A stretch of DNA of 49,280 bases from CAZNER01 sp964572065 (GCA_964572065.1 CAZNER010000004.1:1-49280); one strand, 5' to 3'; positions 5,657 through 15,767 are shown, counted from the first letter of the stretch. The notes: generated from the sequence alone by a model not told the origin. Made by a program: numbers and translations.

Positions 5657-7003
5657 ATGTTTAAAAAAGTAAGCATTATCGGCTTCGGACATTTTGGAAA
5701 AACTTTGTATAGACTTCTAAAAGATGATTTTGAAATGATAATTTATGATAAAAACAGGAAGGTATTAAACGAATTAAAAGGAAAGATAGGTGTAAAAGCA
5801 TATTCAAGTTTGAAGGATCTTAAAGAAGTGTATAAAAGCGAAGTGATCTTTTATTGTATTCCTATTTCAGCATTTGAAGATGTTGTTTCAAGTCATAAGC
5901 AGTATTTAGCAAATCAACTACTAATTGATGTACTTTCAGTAAAACAACATCCTGCTTTAATCTTCAAAAAGTGTTTAAGGAATACTAAAACAGAGGCAAT
6001 TCTTACCCATCCTATGTTTGGTCCAGACAGCAGTAGAAATGGTTTTGAAGATTTACCGATTGTTATGAATAATTTAAATGCAAGTCGAGAAAGTTATAAG
6101 TTTTGGAAGAAATATTTTATTAAGAATAAATTGAGAGTGGTTGAAATTACTCCAAAAGAACATGATAAATTGGCTGCAAATTCACAAGGAGTAACTCATT
6201 TTATTGGAAGATTACTAAAAGAATTTGATATCAAACCTACTAGGATTGATACTTTAGGAGCAAAAAAGCTTCAGGAAATAATGGATCAGACATGTAATGA
6301 TACATGGGAGTTGTTTTTGGATCTTCAAACCTATAATTTATACACAAAGAAGATGAGGGTTAAATTTGGTAAAGCTTATAACTCTATTTATAATAAACTT
6401 CTTCCGAAGAGAATTAGTTCTAAATATATTATTTATGGTATTCAAGGAGGAATAGGCAGTTTCAATGATGAGGCAGTAAATTTATATATTAAAAAGAATA
6501 AGATTAAGGATTATAAGATTAAATACCTATATACAACTAAGAAAGTCTTAAAAAATCTGCATGTTGGTAATATTGATTATGGATTATTTGCGATTCATAA
6601 CTCAGTAGGCGGTGTAGTTCAGGAGTCGATTAAAGCAATTTCAAATTATAAATTTAAAATAGTAGAAGAATTTTCTATTCCAATCAAGCATTTTTTAATG
6701 AAGAGAAAAGATATAAAGAAAGAAAACATTGATACTTTTATGACTCATCCTCAGGTTTTAAAACAGTGTAAAAGTAGTATTAAGAGGAAGTATCCAGAAA
6801 TGGAGTTAAAAAGCGGCAAAGGAGATCTCATCGGCACAGCTAAGGTTGCCTACGCTTTATCAAAAGGAGAAATTGATGGAAAAATTGCTGTTTTAGGTCC
6901 AAAGCAATTAGCGAAGATGTATGATTTAGAGATAATCGATAAGAATCTACAAGATGATAAAGATAATACAACCAGCTTTTTATTAGTTAGACGCAATTTT
7001 TAA
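5657..7003 (+). CDS. Fused prephenate/arogenate dehydrogenase - prephenate dehydratase
   Basis: The 448-residue protein joins both terminal branches of Tyr and Phe synthesis. Residues 1-250 are a TyrA domain: nucleotide motif GFGHFG (9-14), DVLSVK, THPMFGP, and catalytic-type His169 in EHDKLAANSQGVTHFIGR. The latter is closest to plant/cyanobacterial arogenate dehydrogenases. Residues from about 260 to 448 are a prephenate dehydratase (PheA) domain: YGIQGGIGSFNDEA, AIHNSVGGVVQES and KGDLIGTAKVA. The usual TRF catalytic motif reads TSF here (439-441). No chorismate mutase and no ACT regulatory domain is seen. It is the third gene of the attenuated operon, which matches the Tyr plus Phe codons in the leader peptide. 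Confidence 0.87.
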   Translation: MFKKVSIIGFGHFGKTLYRLLKDDFEMIIYDKNRKVLNELKGKIGVKAYSSLKDLKEVYKSEVIFYCIPISAFEDVVSSHKQYLANQLLIDVLSVKQHPALIFKKCLRNTKTEAILTHPMFGPDSSRNGFEDLPIVMNNLNASRESYKFWKKYFIKNKLRVVEITPKEHDKLAANSQGVTHFIGRLLKEFDIKPTRIDTLGAKKLQEIMDQTCNDTWELFLDLQTYNLYTKKMRVKFGKAYNSIYNKLLPKRISSKYIIYGIQGGIGSFNDEAVNLYIKKNKIKDYKIKYLYTTKKVLKNLHVGNIDYGLFAIHNSVGGVVQESIKAISNYKFKIVEEFSIPIKHFLMKRKDIKKENIDTFMTHPQVLKQCKSSIKRKYPEMELKSGKGDLIGTAKVAYALSKGEIDGKIAVLGPKQLAKMYDLEIIDKNLQDDKDNTTSFLLVRRNF

Positions 7004-7035
7004 TAGTAATTATTTTTTGTTACTTTTTATACCCC

Positions 7036-7064
7036 TTTACGTTATATTTATGATAATATATTAT
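7036..7064 (+). promoter_or_regulatory. Probable promoter of the penicillin-binding protein gene
   Basis: TTTACG (7036-7041), 17-base spacer, TATTAT (7059-7064). Both boxes are near consensus but the region is very AT-rich, so chance matches are likely. Confidence 0.4.
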
Positions 7065-7094
7065 TAATATAATTGCATTTGGAATATTAAAGAT

Positions 7095-10064
7095 ATGGCA
7101 TTTAAAACATCTATAAAATATAATAGAAAGAGATCGTATAAATCCCGATTCAAGAAAAGATTAAAAAAATCTAGAAAAGGAAGATCGAAGAGATCTTGGA
7201 GTAAAAAAGCTCTTGGGAAAAACACTCTCAAATCTAAGTTGAAGAAAGTAATAGGTGTATTTGCTGGTATTGTTTTTGTTTTTGTTTTTATTGGGACAAT
7301 ATTTGCCCTCTCAGTTGTTGCGAAATATTCCGCAGAGTTGCCGAATCCTGATGAGCCTTTTGAAAGAGGTCAGGATTTAACAAGTTATGTATATGATAGA
7401 AACGGGAAAGAACTTTATAAGATACATGGAGATGAAAATAGAGATATAGTTCAAATAGAAGATGTTCCTCTTGAAGCTCAGTGGGCATTTCTAGCAGCAG
7501 AAGATGTGGATTTTTATACACATAAGGGTGTTGATATGGGAGGATTAATTAAAGCAGGCATGTATGAAGTATTTAAAATTGGTGAGCCAAGGGGGGGATC
7601 TACGATTACTCAGCAAATGATTAAGAATACTGTTTTGACGACAGAAAGAACTTATGAAAGAAAAATTAAAGAGATAATTTTGAGTCTAAGGATTGAACAG
7701 AAGTATGAGAAACAGGAAGTGTTACAGTTGTACTTGAATGAGATTGGATTTGGGGGAAATACTTATGGTGTGAAGACAGCCGCAAGTATATATTTTGGTA
7801 AAGATATTAAAGATTTGACATTGGCTGAAGCAGCACTTCTCGCAGGACTACCTCGAGCTCCTGGTATTTACTCTCCTCTATTTGCTTCTGATGTTGATTT
7901 AGCAAGAGAATTAGCTATTACACGACAGAATTATGTTTTAGATCAAATGCTTGCTAAAAAAGATACAATTAACGCGTATGTGAGAAAGCATAACGGATGG
8001 GATAGCGAGGAAGATTTTATTACTGAAGAAAAGATACAAGAAGCCAGAGATCAAGAAATTATTTATCAATCAAGCAGGATTGATATTGAAGCTCCTCATT
8101 TCGTATTTTATGTTGAGGACGAATTACAAAAAGGAAATTATAATAATGGGCAGCCTTTTACTTTGTCTGAGATTGAACGAGGTGGGTTGAAGATCACAAC
8201 AAGTTTAGATTTAGATATGCAGAATATAGCTGAAGATTCAGTTAAAAGTGGCGTCGAAGATTTAGCTAAAGGTTATGGTGCAAATAATGCCGCCCTAGTT
8301 ACAATAGATCCAAAAACTGGACAAATATTAGCTATGGTAGGATCGGCAAATTATTTTGCTGAACAGTCACCTGAAGGGTGTACGCTGGGGGCAGATTGTA
8401 AATTTGAACCGAAAGTTAATGTTGCAGTTGCTTTAAGACAACCTGGTTCATCTTTAAAGCCTCTAGTTTATTATAGTGGGTTTGAATCAGGACAACTTTA
8501 TCCTGCTTCTGTTTTACCTGATATTCCAATTACCTTCTCGAATGGTTATGAGCCAAAAAATAACGAGGGGGGTTTTATGGGAGTGATGACTTTAAGAAAA
8601 GCTTTACGTCTTTCGAGAAATATTCCTGCTGTTGAAGCGATCGAGATTGTTGGCGTAACCAATTTTATAAATAGTTTAGAGAAATTCGGTTACACAACTT
8701 TTACGAGTCCTGAAAATTATGGTGCAGCTCTTGCTCTTGGTGCTGGAGATGTTAAATTGGTTGAACATACAAATGCTTTTGGAGTTTTTGCTTCAGGAGG
8801 AGTTTATCATTCTTTATCTCCGATATTAAAAATTGAGGACCGTGAGGGAAACGTTATATATGATTATGAACAGGATGAGTCAAGACAAGGTGTTCGTGTT
8901 GCTGATGAGAGAGCGTGTTATTTAGTTAATGATGTCTCTAAAAATTACCATGTAACTCCACCAGCTGGATATGAATTTGCTGGTAAAACAGGGACGAGTG
9001 ATGATAATAGGAATGTTTATTATATGGGTTATTCTACTGAATTTGTCACTGGAGTTTGGGCAGGTAATAATGATAATTCTAGAATGACTACTGCAGCATA
9101 TGGATATAGTGTGGCCAGACCTATTTGGATTGATTATACAAATAAGGTTATAGGTCGTTTTACGCCTACAACTTTTCCGAGACCTGGCGGTATAGTAACA
9201 GCATCAGTATGTAATGATAGTGGTTTGTTGGCTAATGAACATTGTGAGGCAATTTCTGATTTGTTTATACAGGATAAGCTGCCGCCTGAAGAGGATTCAA
9301 CTGAAGTGTTTAGAGTATGTACTGATCAGCCTGATAGGCTGGCTAGGGAGATCGATGAACAATTAGGTTATGCGGTAGATAAGGTTTACCGATATATAAA
9401 AGCGCCTAAAGAAGAGTGGCAGCAGTATTGGGATGAGGCTTTTGACCAAGGTCCTCCTCCAACAGAGTACTGTGATATAAATAGAAATCCATCTGGGGAG
9501 GAGAATCCATGGGTAGTAATATCGAAGCCATCTAGAGATGCTATGGTAGATTTGGGTGGAAATCTTAGTGTTGAAGCGACTGCATATTCCTCGGTTGATG
9601 ATATTTCAAAGATTGAGGTTTATATTGATGATGTATATGTGACTCAGGCTTCAAGCAATCCTTATGTTGCTGATATTACAGTGCCTGGAAGTATAGCTGC
9701 TGGCAGACATAATTTGGTAGTTAAAGCGTACGATGGTGCTGGAAGAACAGAGAGTGATTCGGTTAGGATAATTGTTGGTGATACTGTTGCTATAACGAGT
9801 CCATCCAATGGTGCAACATTAGATGTAGGTGTGTTAGCTGATATAGCAGCTAAGCACTATGGTTCTTCTTCAGTTAATTATGCAGATATATATATTGACG
9901 GAGTTGTTCAGTCTGAGTACATGACTTATGATGGTGGTGGTAAATATACTTATTCATGGGCTCCTGAGGAAGAAAGATCTTATTCAATCTATGTAGTTCT
10001 AAAGTTAGATAATGGAGATGAAGTTGCATCACAAACTGTTACAATAGATGCTGCAAATCCTTAA
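7095..10064 (+). CDS. Class A penicillin-binding protein with C-terminal Ig-like domains
   Basis: A bifunctional peptidoglycan synthase of 989 residues. A very basic cytoplasmic N-terminus (1-50) is followed by one membrane helix (about 51-76). The GT51 glycosyltransferase domain has catalytic Glu136 in AAEDVDFYTHKG, RGGSTITQQ (166-174), YLNEIGFGGNTYGV and LAGLPRAPGIYSP. The transpeptidase domain shows the active-site motif SSLK (Ser452-Lys455), SRN (507-509) and KTGTS (631-635). After about residue 800 two Ig-like beta domains follow (VVISKPSRDAMVDLGG..., VAITSPSNGATLDVG...), longer than usual PBP1a proteins. They probably bind wall or surface components. Recognised with high certainty; the role of the tail is inferred. 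Confidence 0.92.
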   Translation: MAFKTSIKYNRKRSYKSRFKKRLKKSRKGRSKRSWSKKALGKNTLKSKLKKVIGVFAGIVFVFVFIGTIFALSVVAKYSAELPNPDEPFERGQDLTSYVYDRNGKELYKIHGDENRDIVQIEDVPLEAQWAFLAAEDVDFYTHKGVDMGGLIKAGMYEVFKIGEPRGGSTITQQMIKNTVLTTERTYERKIKEIILSLRIEQKYEKQEVLQLYLNEIGFGGNTYGVKTAASIYFGKDIKDLTLAEAALLAGLPRAPGIYSPLFASDVDLARELAITRQNYVLDQMLAKKDTINAYVRKHNGWDSEEDFITEEKIQEARDQEIIYQSSRIDIEAPHFVFYVEDELQKGNYNNGQPFTLSEIERGGLKITTSLDLDMQNIAEDSVKSGVEDLAKGYGANNAALVTIDPKTGQILAMVGSANYFAEQSPEGCTLGADCKFEPKVNVAVALRQPGSSLKPLVYYSGFESGQLYPASVLPDIPITFSNGYEPKNNEGGFMGVMTLRKALRLSRNIPAVEAIEIVGVTNFINSLEKFGYTTFTSPENYGAALALGAGDVKLVEHTNAFGVFASGGVYHSLSPILKIEDREGNVIYDYEQDESRQGVRVADERACYLVNDVSKNYHVTPPAGYEFAGKTGTSDDNRNVYYMGYSTEFVTGVWAGNNDNSRMTTAAYGYSVARPIWIDYTNKVIGRFTPTTFPRPGGIVTASVCNDSGLLANEHCEAISDLFIQDKLPPEEDSTEVFRVCTDQPDRLAREIDEQLGYAVDKVYRYIKAPKEEWQQYWDEAFDQGPPPTEYCDINRNPSGEENPWVVISKPSRDAMVDLGGNLSVEATAYSSVDDISKIEVYIDDVYVTQASSNPYVADITVPGSIAAGRHNLVVKAYDGAGRTESDSVRIIVGDTVAITSPSNGATLDVGVLADIAAKHYGSSSVNYADIYIDGVVQSEYMTYDGGGKYTYSWAPEEERSYSIYVVLKLDNGDEVASQTVTIDAANP

Positions 10065-10096
10065 GAAGTAATGATACTATTAAAATGGTTGTTTTT

Positions 10097-12511
10097 TTAT
10101 TTGCGTTTTCTAATTGTACCGCCGGCTTTTTTAATATTATATATGATTATTTTCATTTCTTCTTTAATTTGTTCTTCACTTAAAGTGCTCCGTTTAGATT
10201 GAAGTATTATATTGATAGTTATACTTTTTTTATCTTTTTTATTTTTTGTTGTATAGATATCACTTATTTCAATTTTCTTTATATATTTACATTCGGAGCT
10301 TTTTAGTTTATTTAGAACTGCTCCTATTTCTATATCTTTATCTATCCAAAAACTAATATCCCTTTTAACTCTCGGATAAACAGAGTATTTTTTAAAAGTT
10401 TTTTTCTTTCTTTTTACTATTTTAAAGATTTTTTCAAAATATAGATCAAAGATTACTGTATTTTGTTTTATATTCCAATTCTTTTTTACCTGAGGATGAA
10501 TAGTTCCTATATGACCAAGAATTGTGTTCTTGTGCATTATTTTTGCTTGCTGTCCTGGATGAAGATATTTAGTATCATCTTCTTTCTGATAGATAATTTG
10601 ACTAATATTTATGTTTTTGAATAAAGTTGTAATTTTACCTTTGAGGATATAGAAGAGTTCTTCATTTGATTTAGGTTGGCTCAGTATACCAGTAATCATA
10701 TTTGGCTGTTTAGGTAACCCATCCTTTATGTTATTTTTCAAAACGATTTCAGAAATTTCATAAAAACCTATTTCATCAAAATTATCTAAATTAGGCTGTA
10801 CTTTTTCAAGGATGTTAGGAATTATGCTCGATCTCATATAATTTAATTTAGGTGAAATTGGATTTTTTATTTTAATACAATCATTAATATTCATTAATGT
10901 ATTCTTATATTGTCTTTCTCCTGTAAATGAATAGGTTAATACCTCATCGAAACCTAATCCGGCTAAAGTTTGTTTTATCGTTTTTTTCAATTTGCGTTTT
11001 TGGTTTGTTTTTACAGCACTTACCTTTTTTTGAGGTAAGGTCGGTTTGAATTTGTCATAACCGTAGATTCTTGCTATTTCTTCAATTAAATCTTCTTTAA
11101 TGTTTAAATCTCTTCTGAATGTTGGAATTGTGACCTTTATCTTATTAGTGTTGGTTTCAGGTGAGTTTACTTCTAGTTGAAGTGATTCAAATATATCTTT
11201 AATTTCATCTTTGGATAATTCAATACCAAGAAGTCTTGGGACATCAGAAATATCTATTTCTAGTGATTTTTCTTTGACAGGGTCGGGATAAAAGTCAATT
11301 AATTCAGATGCTACTTCTCCACCAGCAATATCAATAATTAATTGGACTGCTTTTTTTAGTGCTGTTAAAGTTAAATTTGGATCTAGACCTTTTTCAAATC
11401 TAGTACTTGCTTCAGAACGTATGCCTAGTTCTCTACTTGTTCTTCGGATATTATACATTTCAAAGTTAGCTGATTCTATGATTATGTCTTTTGTTTTTTC
11501 AAATATTTCACTATTTAAACCTCCCATGATTCCAGCTACTCCAATTGGACCTGAAGGATCACATATTAGTAGGTGAACTTTCTTCAATTTTCTTTTTTTA
11601 CCATCAAGAGTTGTTATTTTCTCTCTTGGTTTTGCAGTACGTACTATAACTCTTGGTGTATTAAGTTTATTATAATCAAATGCATGTAATGGCTGTCCTA
11701 TATCAAGCATTACATAATTTGTAGCGTCAACGACATTATTAATTGGTCTGATCCCGCATGCTAATAGTTTAAGCTGAAGCCACAGTGGTGAAGGTTTAAT
11801 TTTAATTCCTTGGATTACTATAGCTGAATATCTCTTACATAAATCTTTATTATTAACTTTTACAACAAATGGTAAGGTTTTTGTTGGAATAAGCAATTCT
11901 TCAGTTTCTTGATAATCAAAAGGTGTTTTTACAACTGCAGATATTTCTCTTGCTATACCTAAATGATTGAAACAGTCGGATCTGTTAGTTAAGGTTTTGT
12001 TTTCTATCTCTAATACAGTATCAGAGATTAATTTCACAAAATCTTCTCCTATTTTAGCCTCTGGTGGCAGTATCCAGATCCCTTCATGAGAGTCGCTTAA
12101 ACCAAGTTCTTTTTGGCTGCAAAGCATTCCACTTGATTTCACTTTCAGGATTTCAATTTCTTTTATTTTATATATATCTTGATTACCAATACTCTGTTTT
12201 GGGTTTAATACAGTTGCTCCTGGAAGTGCAACTGGAACTTTTACACCTTGGGATATGTTTGTAGCTGAACATATTATAGAATATTTTCTTTTATTTCCGA
12301 TATTTACTATTGCAATTTGAAGTTTAGGAGACTTAGGATGAGGGGTAATTTTTTCTATTTCACCCACTACAATATTTTTTAAATTCTCTCCGATTTCTCT
12401 TATACTTTCTACTTCAGCTGTAGATACAGATAGTCTCTCTTTTAATTTATCATTTGAAATCTTTATCCCTTCAGGAAGATATTGTAACAGCCAACTTTTT
12501 GATATTAACAT
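10097..12511 (-). CDS. pheT: Phenylalanyl-tRNA synthetase beta subunit
   Basis: The 804-residue beta subunit forms an alpha2-beta2 enzyme with PheS that charges tRNA-Phe. The bacterial domain order is visible: N-terminal tRNA-binding OB fold (VGEIEKITPHPKSPKLQIA), B3/B4 editing region (LCKRYSAIVIQGIKI, NNVVDATNYVMLDIGQPLHAFD), B5 (LLGIELSKDEIKDIFESL), the class II-like catalytic remnant (EIARIYGYDKFKPTLPQ), and the C-terminal anticodon-binding FDX-ACB domain (YPRVKRDISFWID). Length is normal. It lies 11 bases after pheS and is surely cotranscribed. No T-box or leader peptide is evident upstream of pheST, unlike the aromatic and thrS operons. Confidence 0.95.
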   Translation of the reverse strand: MLISKSWLLQYLPEGIKISNDKLKERLSVSTAEVESIREIGENLKNIVVGEIEKITPHPKSPKLQIAIVNIGNKRKYSIICSATNISQGVKVPVALPGATVLNPKQSIGNQDIYKIKEIEILKVKSSGMLCSQKELGLSDSHEGIWILPPEAKIGEDFVKLISDTVLEIENKTLTNRSDCFNHLGIAREISAVVKTPFDYQETEELLIPTKTLPFVVKVNNKDLCKRYSAIVIQGIKIKPSPLWLQLKLLACGIRPINNVVDATNYVMLDIGQPLHAFDYNKLNTPRVIVRTAKPREKITTLDGKKRKLKKVHLLICDPSGPIGVAGIMGGLNSEIFEKTKDIIIESANFEMYNIRRTSRELGIRSEASTRFEKGLDPNLTLTALKKAVQLIIDIAGGEVASELIDFYPDPVKEKSLEIDISDVPRLLGIELSKDEIKDIFESLQLEVNSPETNTNKIKVTIPTFRRDLNIKEDLIEEIARIYGYDKFKPTLPQKKVSAVKTNQKRKLKKTIKQTLAGLGFDEVLTYSFTGERQYKNTLMNINDCIKIKNPISPKLNYMRSSIIPNILEKVQPNLDNFDEIGFYEISEIVLKNNIKDGLPKQPNMITGILSQPKSNEELFYILKGKITTLFKNINISQIIYQKEDDTKYLHPGQQAKIMHKNTILGHIGTIHPQVKKNWNIKQNTVIFDLYFEKIFKIVKRKKKTFKKYSVYPRVKRDISFWIDKDIEIGAVLNKLKSSECKYIKKIEISDIYTTKNKKDKKSITINIILQSKRSTLSEEQIKEEMKIIIYNIKKAGGTIRKRK

Positions 12512-12522
12512 AATTCTATTAT

Positions 12523-13539
12523 TTAAAATTGTTGAATAAATCTTAGATCTCCACTGTGAAAAAGACGGACATCATTTATTTTATACTTTAACATTGCTAG
12601 TCTATCAACTCCAAATCCCCATGCAAAACCGGAATACGTGTCAGGATCAATTCCTCCTTCTTTAAGGACATTTGGATGAATCATTCCGCAACCCATTATT
12701 TCAAGCCAGCCGGTGTACTTACAGACTCTGCAGCCTTTCTGATCGCATAAAACACAGCTTAAGTTCATTGCGTTCCCAGGTTCAACAAAAGGGAAATAAT
12801 CAGGTGTTATCTGTACATTAACTTTTTTTTCAAAAATTCTACTAAAGAATTCTTTCAATGTACCTATCATATCTGATAGGGAAATCCCCTTATCTACATA
12901 AATTCCTTCGCATTGATAGAGTGAATGCTCATGACGAGCATCTGTTCTTTCATTTCTAAAAGTTTTACCTATAACTATTGCTCTAATTGGTGGTTTATTA
13001 TTTCTTAAGATCCTGTTTTGCATAGACGAAGTATGAGTTATGGGGATAAGGTCGTTTTCTGTCCAAAATGTGTCCCATATGTCTCTTGCAGGATGGTCTT
13101 CGGGTATATTTAGTGCTTGAAAGTTATTATAATCATTATCTACAATATATGGCTCGTAAACATCGAAACCCATTTTCTGAAAAACATTTTCAATTTCCCA
13201 CATCATGAGTGTATCAGGATTTATGTGGCCGATTTTTTGTTTGATGCCTGGAGCAGTTACATCTAAATGGCTATCTTCATCAATAACCTTCTGTGCATCA
13301 ATTCTGTTTTTTGCTTCTTTTATTTTCTCTTCTATTTGTTTCTTTATATTATTTGCTTCTGATCCTATCTCTGCCCTTTTTTCTTTAGCTACATCTTTTA
13401 TTGACCGCAGGATATTTGTCAAAACACCTTTTCTGCCTAAAAATTTTATTTTTATTTCCTTAAGAGATTTTATGTCTTTTACTTTTTCAAGTTCCTTATC
13501 AGCTTGTTTTTCAATTTTTTCTAATTTTTTAACTTGCAT
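12523..13539 (-). CDS. pheS: Phenylalanyl-tRNA synthetase alpha subunit
   Basis: The 338-residue catalytic subunit. The N-terminal coiled-coil (to about residue 100, rich in Lys/Glu) is followed by the class II synthetase core. Motif 2 is GKTFRNERTDARHEHSLYQCEG, and motif 3 is GFAWGFGVDRLAMLKYKINDVRLF. HTSSMQNR and EIMGCGMIHPNVL are also characteristic. There is a Cys cluster, CVLCDQKGCRVC, in a loop of the core, which could bind zinc. Start and spacing to pheT are typical for the operon. Confidence 0.95.
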   Translation of the reverse strand: MQVKKLEKIEKQADKELEKVKDIKSLKEIKIKFLGRKGVLTNILRSIKDVAKEKRAEIGSEANNIKKQIEEKIKEAKNRIDAQKVIDEDSHLDVTAPGIKQKIGHINPDTLMMWEIENVFQKMGFDVYEPYIVDNDYNNFQALNIPEDHPARDIWDTFWTENDLIPITHTSSMQNRILRNNKPPIRAIVIGKTFRNERTDARHEHSLYQCEGIYVDKGISLSDMIGTLKEFFSRIFEKKVNVQITPDYFPFVEPGNAMNLSCVLCDQKGCRVCKYTGWLEIMGCGMIHPNVLKEGGIDPDTYSGFAWGFGVDRLAMLKYKINDVRLFHSGDLRFIQQF

Positions 13540-13642
13540 TATTGAATATTTTTTGTAAATATTTTTTAATTTATAGTAACATAGATATGTAATAGCTCTG
13601 GTAAAGACTTATTAATTATAGATTGTAATTATCAAAAAATCA

Positions 13643-14383
13643 ATGCCCAAAGGATCTTCTCAAACAAAACAAATTAATAAAAAGCCCAAATGGCCTGTAA
13701 TTATTGTTTTGCTTATTGGGGTTGTTTTTATACCATTAACTGTTTTTGCTGTTAAATATGTTATAGAAATAAGAACAAAAGCTTTGCCTACAGAAGATCC
13801 TAAAAATTTAGAAATAACCAACATTGTAGATACATCATTTTCAGTATCATGGACAACTTCCTCTCAAGAGACAAAGGGATATATAAAATATAGTAATACA
13901 ACTGATTTGAAGAATATAGCCTATGATAAAAGGGATAATAATAATAAACAAGAGGAGTATTCAGTGCATTATATCGATGTTAGTGATTTGAATGCTAATA
14001 CTACTTATTATTTTGTTGTTTATGTAGGAGGAACTGAATATAAGAATAGTGATAATGGACCTTATCAAGTACAGACTGGTTCTGTTATTGATTCCATTAC
14101 TGTACCCCAGCCTATTAGAGGTACTATAGAAGATCCTTATGAGGAAGATGAAGAGGTGATTGTTTACTTATATGCTCAAAATAGTCAGGGTATATCAAGC
14201 AAGTTGTCGACTTTAACTCAAAACAAAAATTATACATTTGATTTATCAAATTTAAGGGATTCTAAACTAGACGATATATTTACTGATTTGGATGGATCTA
14301 CTTTATATATTACAGCAGATGGTGCTGGTCGTGGAGAAGGTAGTGTGAAGACAGAGATAATTAATCTTTCTAGTTATGATTAA
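13643..14383 (+). CDS. Membrane-anchored FN3-like surface protein
   Basis: A 246-residue protein with a positively charged start, one membrane helix (about residues 19-40, VIIVLLIGVVFIPLTVFAV), and then an extracellular fibronectin III-like domain (about 50-140: FSVSWTTSSQETKGYIKYS, VHYIDVSDLNANTTYYFVV). A second beta-rich stretch resembles the domain that follows FN3 in the giant proteins downstream. It has no catalytic motif. It starts a cluster of four surface-protein genes; the next begins 11 bases after its stop, so the two are likely cotranscribed. Confidence 0.75.
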   Translation: MPKGSSQTKQINKKPKWPVIIVLLIGVVFIPLTVFAVKYVIEIRTKALPTEDPKNLEITNIVDTSFSVSWTTSSQETKGYIKYSNTTDLKNIAYDKRDNNNKQEEYSVHYIDVSDLNANTTYYFVVYVGGTEYKNSDNGPYQVQTGSVIDSITVPQPIRGTIEDPYEEDEEVIVYLYAQNSQGISSKLSTLTQNKNYTFDLSNLRDSKLDDIFTDLDGSTLYITADGAGRGEGSVKTEIINLSSYD

Positions 14384-14394
14384 AGAGGAATAAA

Positions 14395-15726
14395 ATGAAA
14401 AATGTTCTGATTATAATTTCGGTGATGCTAATTACTGTTGGTGTTGGCTTTGGTGTTTTTTATTTTTTGGTAATAAGTAAGCAGGATGATAGTGAAGTTA
14501 AACAAATAGAGACTTCTGATACAAAGAATGTGTCAAGCCAAGATGGAACGGATTATCCAGAAGAAAGTGATGAAGAGGTTACTTATTCTGACGAAGAAGA
14601 AGCAGATGATGAGTGTCCGGAAGGAGTTATTTGTTTAGGAGGCACTTCAATTCCAACTATACCAACCATAACACTTGGCACAAATGAAGTTTATGCAGCT
14701 GAATTAGAAGATGATAGTGGTGATACTCAGATTACAGATCAAGAAGACGATGATACAGAAGATAATGTTAGTGCTACTGAGGAATACCGAGACCCTACTG
14801 TAGTCGATGGGAATACACAGCAGAATGTTATGGTTACTAATAAAGATTATCGCACTTGGTCTATTATTTGGGTTACGGATGAGTCTAACACAGGCTATGT
14901 GAAGTACGGTACTTCCGAGACACAGGTTAACACCACAGCTTATGATGATAGAGAAAGTAATACAAGTAATCTGCAGGAAAGGTTTACTCATCATGTTACT
15001 ATTACTAATACTGATACTGAGCTAAGGCAGGATGATTTGGTTTATTATTTTAAGATTATTTCTGGAGGTGAGGAGTTTGATAATGATGGGGATTTATATG
15101 AGTATTTAAATGTTCCTCTTACAACTTCTCCCTCTATTCCGTCATCAGTTTCTGTTACATCAAATCTTGTAGATGGTTATTCAAATAATGATTATATTGT
15201 TGTAGCTAGACAGGAAAGTACTGAAGGTTCTATTTCTTTTTCAGTTAGTGGTGTATATACTAGTTCTGGAGGTATTGAACTTATTGTTGGTACAGCAAGA
15301 AGTTCTAATCTAAATTCCTATTTTACATACTCTTCTAGTAATAGTTTAGAAGCGAGAATATATGCACCTAATGGTTATACTGGATATGTAAATAATATTA
15401 ATCTAAATAGTTTAGAAAATGATGTTTTAAATATAGAGTTGTCGAGAACTGGATATAGCGGAGATGTTTTTACTACAACTGGTGGGAGTAATTATTCTTT
15501 AGATGATGATTCTTCGTTAGTTGGTGAAAGTGATAGTTTAGAAGATAATGAAAATTTACCCCAAACAGGTATAGAAGATTCATGGGCTTTTACTACTGTT
15601 TTTGGATTAGTGGTCTTTTTTCTTGGGATTGGATGCGTGATTATATTTATTCCTTGGAATTATAAAAATATTTGGGAGAAAAAAATAGTAAATAAAGTAG
15701 ATTATGAAGATGAATTTGAGATTTAA
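14395..15726 (+). CDS. FN3-like surface protein with LPXTG-type wall anchor
   Basis: The 443-residue protein has an N-terminal signal/membrane helix (about 4-28), a long acidic linker (DEEVTYSDEEEADDE and similar), and an FN3-like domain (WSIIWVTDESNTGYVKYGT ... FTHHVTITN). The C-terminus has LPQTG, then a hydrophobic helix and a charged tail. That is a sortase sorting signal, so the protein should be covalently linked to the wall. An AGAGG sequence lies seven bases before the ATG, a rare clear ribosome binding site here. No sortase is in the window. It follows the preceding FN3 gene by 11 bases. Confidence 0.8.
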   Translation: MKNVLIIISVMLITVGVGFGVFYFLVISKQDDSEVKQIETSDTKNVSSQDGTDYPEESDEEVTYSDEEEADDECPEGVICLGGTSIPTIPTITLGTNEVYAAELEDDSGDTQITDQEDDDTEDNVSATEEYRDPTVVDGNTQQNVMVTNKDYRTWSIIWVTDESNTGYVKYGTSETQVNTTAYDDRESNTSNLQERFTHHVTITNTDTELRQDDLVYYFKIISGGEEFDNDGDLYEYLNVPLTTSPSIPSSVSVTSNLVDGYSNNDYIVVARQESTEGSISFSVSGVYTSSGGIELIVGTARSSNLNSYFTYSSSNSLEARIYAPNGYTGYVNNINLNSLENDVLNIELSRTGYSGDVFTTTGGSNYSLDDDSSLVGESDSLEDNENLPQTGIEDSWAFTTVFGLVVFFLGIGCVIIFIPWNYKNIWEKKIVNKVDYEDEFEI

Positions 15727-15738
15727 TGACAATGATTT

Positions 15739-15767
15739 TTGACATACATTTATCTCTTATGCATAAT
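15739..15767 (+). promoter_or_regulatory. Promoter of the first giant Cys-rich protein
   Basis: Perfect TTGACA (15739-15744), 17-base spacer, CATAAT (15762-15767), giving a T-rich leader of about 35 bases before the ATG at 15808. Confidence 0.65.

Noticed and set aside
7016..7041. Possible terminator after the TyrA-PheA gene
   Set aside because: Only T-rich sequence without a stable hairpin.
13540..13642. Phe attenuator or T-box before pheST
   Set aside because: The leader is about 100 bases, has no T-box motif, no Phe-rich short frame and no hairpin with a T run.
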